From Chrysopilus asiliformis (taxonomy: Eukaryota; Arthropoda; Insecta; Diptera; Rhagionidae): a DNA stretch of 64,000 nt. Of the stretch, positions 60,701 through 64,000 are shown piece after piece. Position 1 is the first letter of the stretch, and every line of letters starts with the position of its first letter. The position numbers and the translations under genes were made by a program. The stretch spans positions 48,215,002 through 48,279,001 of the forward strand of contig OZ035960.1 in NCBI GenBank assembly GCA_964034945.1. Reading direction: 5' to 3'. The notes beneath the pieces are model-generated. The model was not told the DNA's origin and made no database searches. It worked only from the letters and a program-made list of their open reading frames with translations.

Positions 60701-63700
60701 ATCCGTGGACTCAGCGTGCCTAATGTCGTCTGAGAGCCAGACAACGTTTCTACAATCGGGATATCCCAAACAGCCAATAAAATACCCTGCATTATCTTTC
60801 TTTGATTTCAGAGCCATTGAGCAAATGTTGCATTTGGGGCATTTTAGGACGTCTTGAATACGATTTTGTACCAAAGTCTCTTCAGATGTTTCCTGGGGAA
60901 CTTGATTAATTCTGAAAATAGTTTTTAATAATCAAGAAAATATATTAAATAGAGTAAACTAGGTTAGTTACCTTTGCGCCATTTTCTCATCAAGTGCTCG
61001 AATTTTCTCCGTTACCGTACGATACGCTGCTTTGTACTTTTGGATTTGTTCTCGTAGAACGGCTTGAGCATCTTTTTCTCCGGCACAAATTTTTTTCAGA
61101 TCAGATTCGAACTCCGCACGCAGAACTGGTTCAGCGAGAGGCAATTGCATCGCATCGTATCCCTCATATAGGCCCATTCCGATCGTTCCAGGGACCAATA
61201 AACCATTTTCTACTTCACCAATGTATCCTAAAGGGGGAAACAACATGAAATAATTTTCCTCATCTTCAATGAAAAATAAAACTCAGTGAAGGATATTTTT
61301 TAAATTTCGAGTTTCTCAAAAATTTTGATATACATCGATATATTTTGTCGTGCTGAAGCCAAAATAACATTCATTTTTAAAACGTTTGTATGTCCGTCCG
61401 TCTGAATTTTTGTTCATGCATCACGCGAAAGCAGCACAACCGAATTCGAAGAAGTTTTGTGCAAAGGAAAGATTTACTTCCAGAATAAATCTATATATAT
61501 AAAAACGTTTAACATGGCTGATTGACTGACTGACTGATTGACTGACTGATTGACTGACTGACTGATTGACTGACTGATTGACTGACTGATTGATTGACTA
61601 ACTCATTGACTGACTGATTGATTGACTGATTGATTGACTGACTGATTGACTGCCTGATTGACTCAATGATTGTTTGACTGATTGACTGACTGATTGATTG
61701 ACTGACTGATTGACTGCCTGATTGACTGCCTGATTGACTGACTGATTGACTGACTGATTGATTGACTGACTGATTGACTGACTGATTGACTGACTGATTG
61801 ACTGACTGATTGACTGACTGATTGACTGACTGATTGACTGACTGATTGACTGGCTGATTGACTGACTGATTGACTGACTCATCAACGCCCAGCCCAAACC
61901 CCTGGAACTAGAAACTTGAAATTTTCACAGTATTTCCGATCCCTCATGCAGGCATTCACTAAGCCGGGGTTTTTCCAAATTTTACCGCTAAGGGGGTAAG
62001 GGTAAAGAGGGTTTGGGTATTTTGAAACTTTGATTTTCGCCATGAATGCTCATTAGGAGACTAAAAAGTGTCACTCGAGGGTTTTCGGGGTCGCTAATCA
62101 CGAATCCAGTGCTACAATTTCAAAAATCCAAACAAAAAGTCTTGTAAGGATAACGTAAATATCCTTTTCCCCGGGAAAAATATGCACTCGGTGGGTTTCT
62201 GAAAGGATAAGATTTTTCTTAAAAATTTTTAAGTGCTTTCCGGTTTTTTTTTGGTATTTTAAAATCTATACAAAAAACAACGACAGGTATGTAAGCTAGT
62301 AATATATAAAATTTCGTTTGACCACCGCCCTTTCCTTTGGTACTCCTCTCCAGATGATTTTCGAACCGTTCGATCGCTTGGAATGCGGTTTTTTGTGTTG
62401 GTTGAAGGATCTCGCACACAGGCATCATCCCTCCCTTGCCTGTTAATCCCTGACCTGCTATCTACTACATCGTTGTATGGTTTTTAATCGAATTTTCATC
62501 ATTAGATAGATGGTAACTTAAACAACTTTCCTGCCAACATAATTCCGCCCATTTCGCCCTTTGTGAGCCCCTTTTAAACAACCGCAGCGACAACTTAGTT
62601 TAACCCGCCAAAGTCGCGGCCCTTTATTCCTGCTTCAAGAAAAAATACTATACCATTTGAATGCATTTTACCTCTGTCTTTGATTGTTTGAATGTGATCT
62701 GCATGTGTTGCATCAGTGCCTATTCCATGTTTCTCCATTAACGCAATCAAATCGGCTTCAGTTAACAAAGGCGGTGCTGTTGTCGCTCCTTCGACCATCG
62801 AAATTTCCGTTGGCTCAAATCTCGTTCCCTGCACGTAGTTGTGAATTAATTTGCCGTTCCATTTCTCATATGGGTAGACATCCAAGTAGTTCCGTTCGAA
62901 TATCACGAGTCCGTTGGCGGAAAATTTCTCCCCAGCGATGTCGATTTTAACGATAGTCTCTGATCCTGTAGCATCTTTGCTCACGCAAGCCAGAAAATGC
63001 CTTACAATTAACTCATAGACTCTCTGCTCGTTGCCATTTAAATCTGGAAGAAATTCAAGCGTCAATTCGACGAACAGAAATAAAACATGGGAGATCTTAA
63101 AAGATGGAATCAAAAGCTATTTACTGGCAACAAATTTCGTCGGATGAATCGGTGGATGGGCCTGATCTGACTTGTTGCCATTCCTTGGATTTGGGCCCCA
63201 TTCCAACACCCTGGTTGCGAATTGTCCCCAGTCTGGATGCGGTGCCTGTTGCTCTACAAGCGATCTTTAAAAATGAATGTTTAATTCAGTAGATAGTTTA
63301 TTATAAATGATTTTGTTTTACCTCAGATCAATCTCTTTTGAAAACATATTCGTCTCGGTACGAGGATAACTGATTATACCCTGCGTGTAAAGCTTCTCAG
63401 CGATCGACATCACTTGTTTAGCGTTGATTTTTAGTTTCCTAGAGCCCAATTTCTCAAGTTCCACAGTATCCATCGGTTGTGGACGCCATTTGTTCTTATT
63501 TTTCACCGTTACACTCTCAACTGTTGCCATCGGATCGGAAAGGCATAAAAGAAGACAATCTTCACAAGCATCCTTGTCAAATAGTCGATTCTTAGCCCAA
63601 TGGAACTCAACTGTGAGATCGTCGATGGTGTGAATAACTGCAATGACATCAAATTAAATTAGCTTAAAATTAATTGATTGAGAAATAGCACACCTTTTAG

Positions 63701-64000
63701 TTTCCAGAACGGTTCAGAGACAAAATCCTCCATTTCCTTGTATCTTTTGGCCACAAATCCCAATGTTGGAATTTGGCAACTTCCGTACGAGATCAACTTC
63801 TCTGCCATTTCGCCTGGAAACACACGCTGAAGCCGCAATGTCTGATATCGAGTAAATGCCGCCCCAGTTCGCAAATCCAACTCTTGTCTTATATCTACAG
63901 CAATATTTTGCCTTGGATCCGGTTGAATTAAGTTTGCCAGCGCCCTTTTCACGGAAGCACTAGTGATTTCAGAGAACTTGGCCCGATAAACTGGAATATT
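57719..64000 (-). CDS. TOP3A: DNA topoisomerase III alpha, C-terminal 11 exons (N-terminus beyond window)
   Basis: Type IA topoisomerase that passes single strands and, with BLM and RMI partners, resolves recombination intermediates; also mitochondrial in many animals. Exons: 64000-63694 (partial), 63637-63322, 63264-63125, 63043-62672, 61227-60972, 60911-59874, 59818-59703, 59368-59242, 59181-59063, 58881-58843, 57849-57719; 987 residues visible, phases consistent. The catalytic Tyr is in GIISYPRTETN, followed by HPPIHPTK and EKHGIGTDATHADHI. A C4 zinc ribbon (CPKCNICSMAL...CLGYPDC) follows, then a long Asn/Ser-rich linker, two GRF zinc fingers and a terminal CCHC knuckle (CGLCREEGHTKLKC). 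The second GRF finger lacks its fourth Cys (QPPDSFFQW), while the first keeps all four. A Helitron sits in intron 61228-62671. Confidence 0.96.
58340..58515 (+). repeat. Dispersed family X, 3'-truncated copy in TOP3A intron
   Basis: Begins CATAACAAAAGCTATAATCG like the other copies and ends soon after GACAGACAGACAAACAG. Confidence 0.6.
61490..62299 (+). mobile_element. Helitron 2 in TOP3A intron
   Basis: Begins TC TATATATATAAAAACG and ends ...GTAAGCTAG at 62299, with A before and T after. The interior from 61880 matches 3095-3700 of Helitron 1. The 3' hairpin is more decayed than in the other copies. Confidence 0.78.
61515..61880 (+). repeat. TGATTGACTGAC satellite inside Helitron 2
   Basis: A 12-base unit (with 8-base variants) is repeated about 30 times. 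Helitron 1 has only about two units at the matching place (3083-3101). On the minus strand it reads as a Ser-Gln-Ser-Ile repeat, which is not a gene. Confidence 0.92.

Noticed and set aside
61515..61880. CRISPR-like regular repeats
   Set aside because: No spacers; a plain tandem satellite in a eukaryotic intron.
61598..61897. 100-codon Ser-Gln-Ser-Ile repeat frame
   Set aside because: Produced by the 12-base satellite inside Helitron 2; no start context, neighbours or family.

Overview
The window is eukaryotic nuclear DNA, almost certainly from an insect. It is AT-rich, its genes are split by short introns with GT/AG borders, and it is crowded with Helitron, hAT, mariner, PIF/Harbinger-like and Ty1-copia insertions. 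The DUF1091 paralogues and the M13-like gene hint at a fly or gnat, but this is not proven. There are no operons; the genes are unrelated neighbours.

Layout. (1) 1-8.0 kb: repeat-rich left edge, a complete Helitron (2259-3709), then a glucose-6-phosphate 1-epimerase gene on the + strand (exons 4113-7363; first exon not found), followed in frame after its TGA by a GC-rich Ala/Gly-rich open frame to 7897. (2) 8-22 kb: transposon graveyard holding two divergent DUF1091 secreted-protein genes (14477-14959 on -, 19591-20188 on +). The second lies inside a 4.9 kb segment bounded by about 620 bp inverted repeats that also holds a deleted mariner. (3) 22-43.2 kb, - strand: twelve exons of an M13 (neprilysin) homologue in which the zinc-site residues are substituted, and upstream of it a cytoplasmic-tail/transmembrane exon plus twelve small Thr/Asp/Glu-rich exons. 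These are probably one type II membrane protein gene, but the join is not resolved. Its introns hold a 2 kb 72-bp minisatellite and a Ty1-copia element that is itself interrupted by a hAT element. (4) 43.2-46.7 kb: a Harbinger-like derivative with a MADF fragment, a dispersed repeat and AT-rich spacer. (5) 46.7-56.7 kb, + strand: complete TM9SF4 (nonaspanin) in 11 coding exons, with a tRNA-derived SINE, a Helitron and a hAT element in its introns. (6) 57.7-64 kb, - strand, convergent with TM9SF4: DNA topoisomerase III alpha, C-terminal 11 exons, running off the right edge at its N-terminal side.

Exon borders were set by hand from splice dinucleotides, frame continuity and family resemblance. 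Codon phases were checked across every intron of TM9SF4, TOP3A, the M13 block and the stalk exons. Statements on activity, splicing and transposition are inference.
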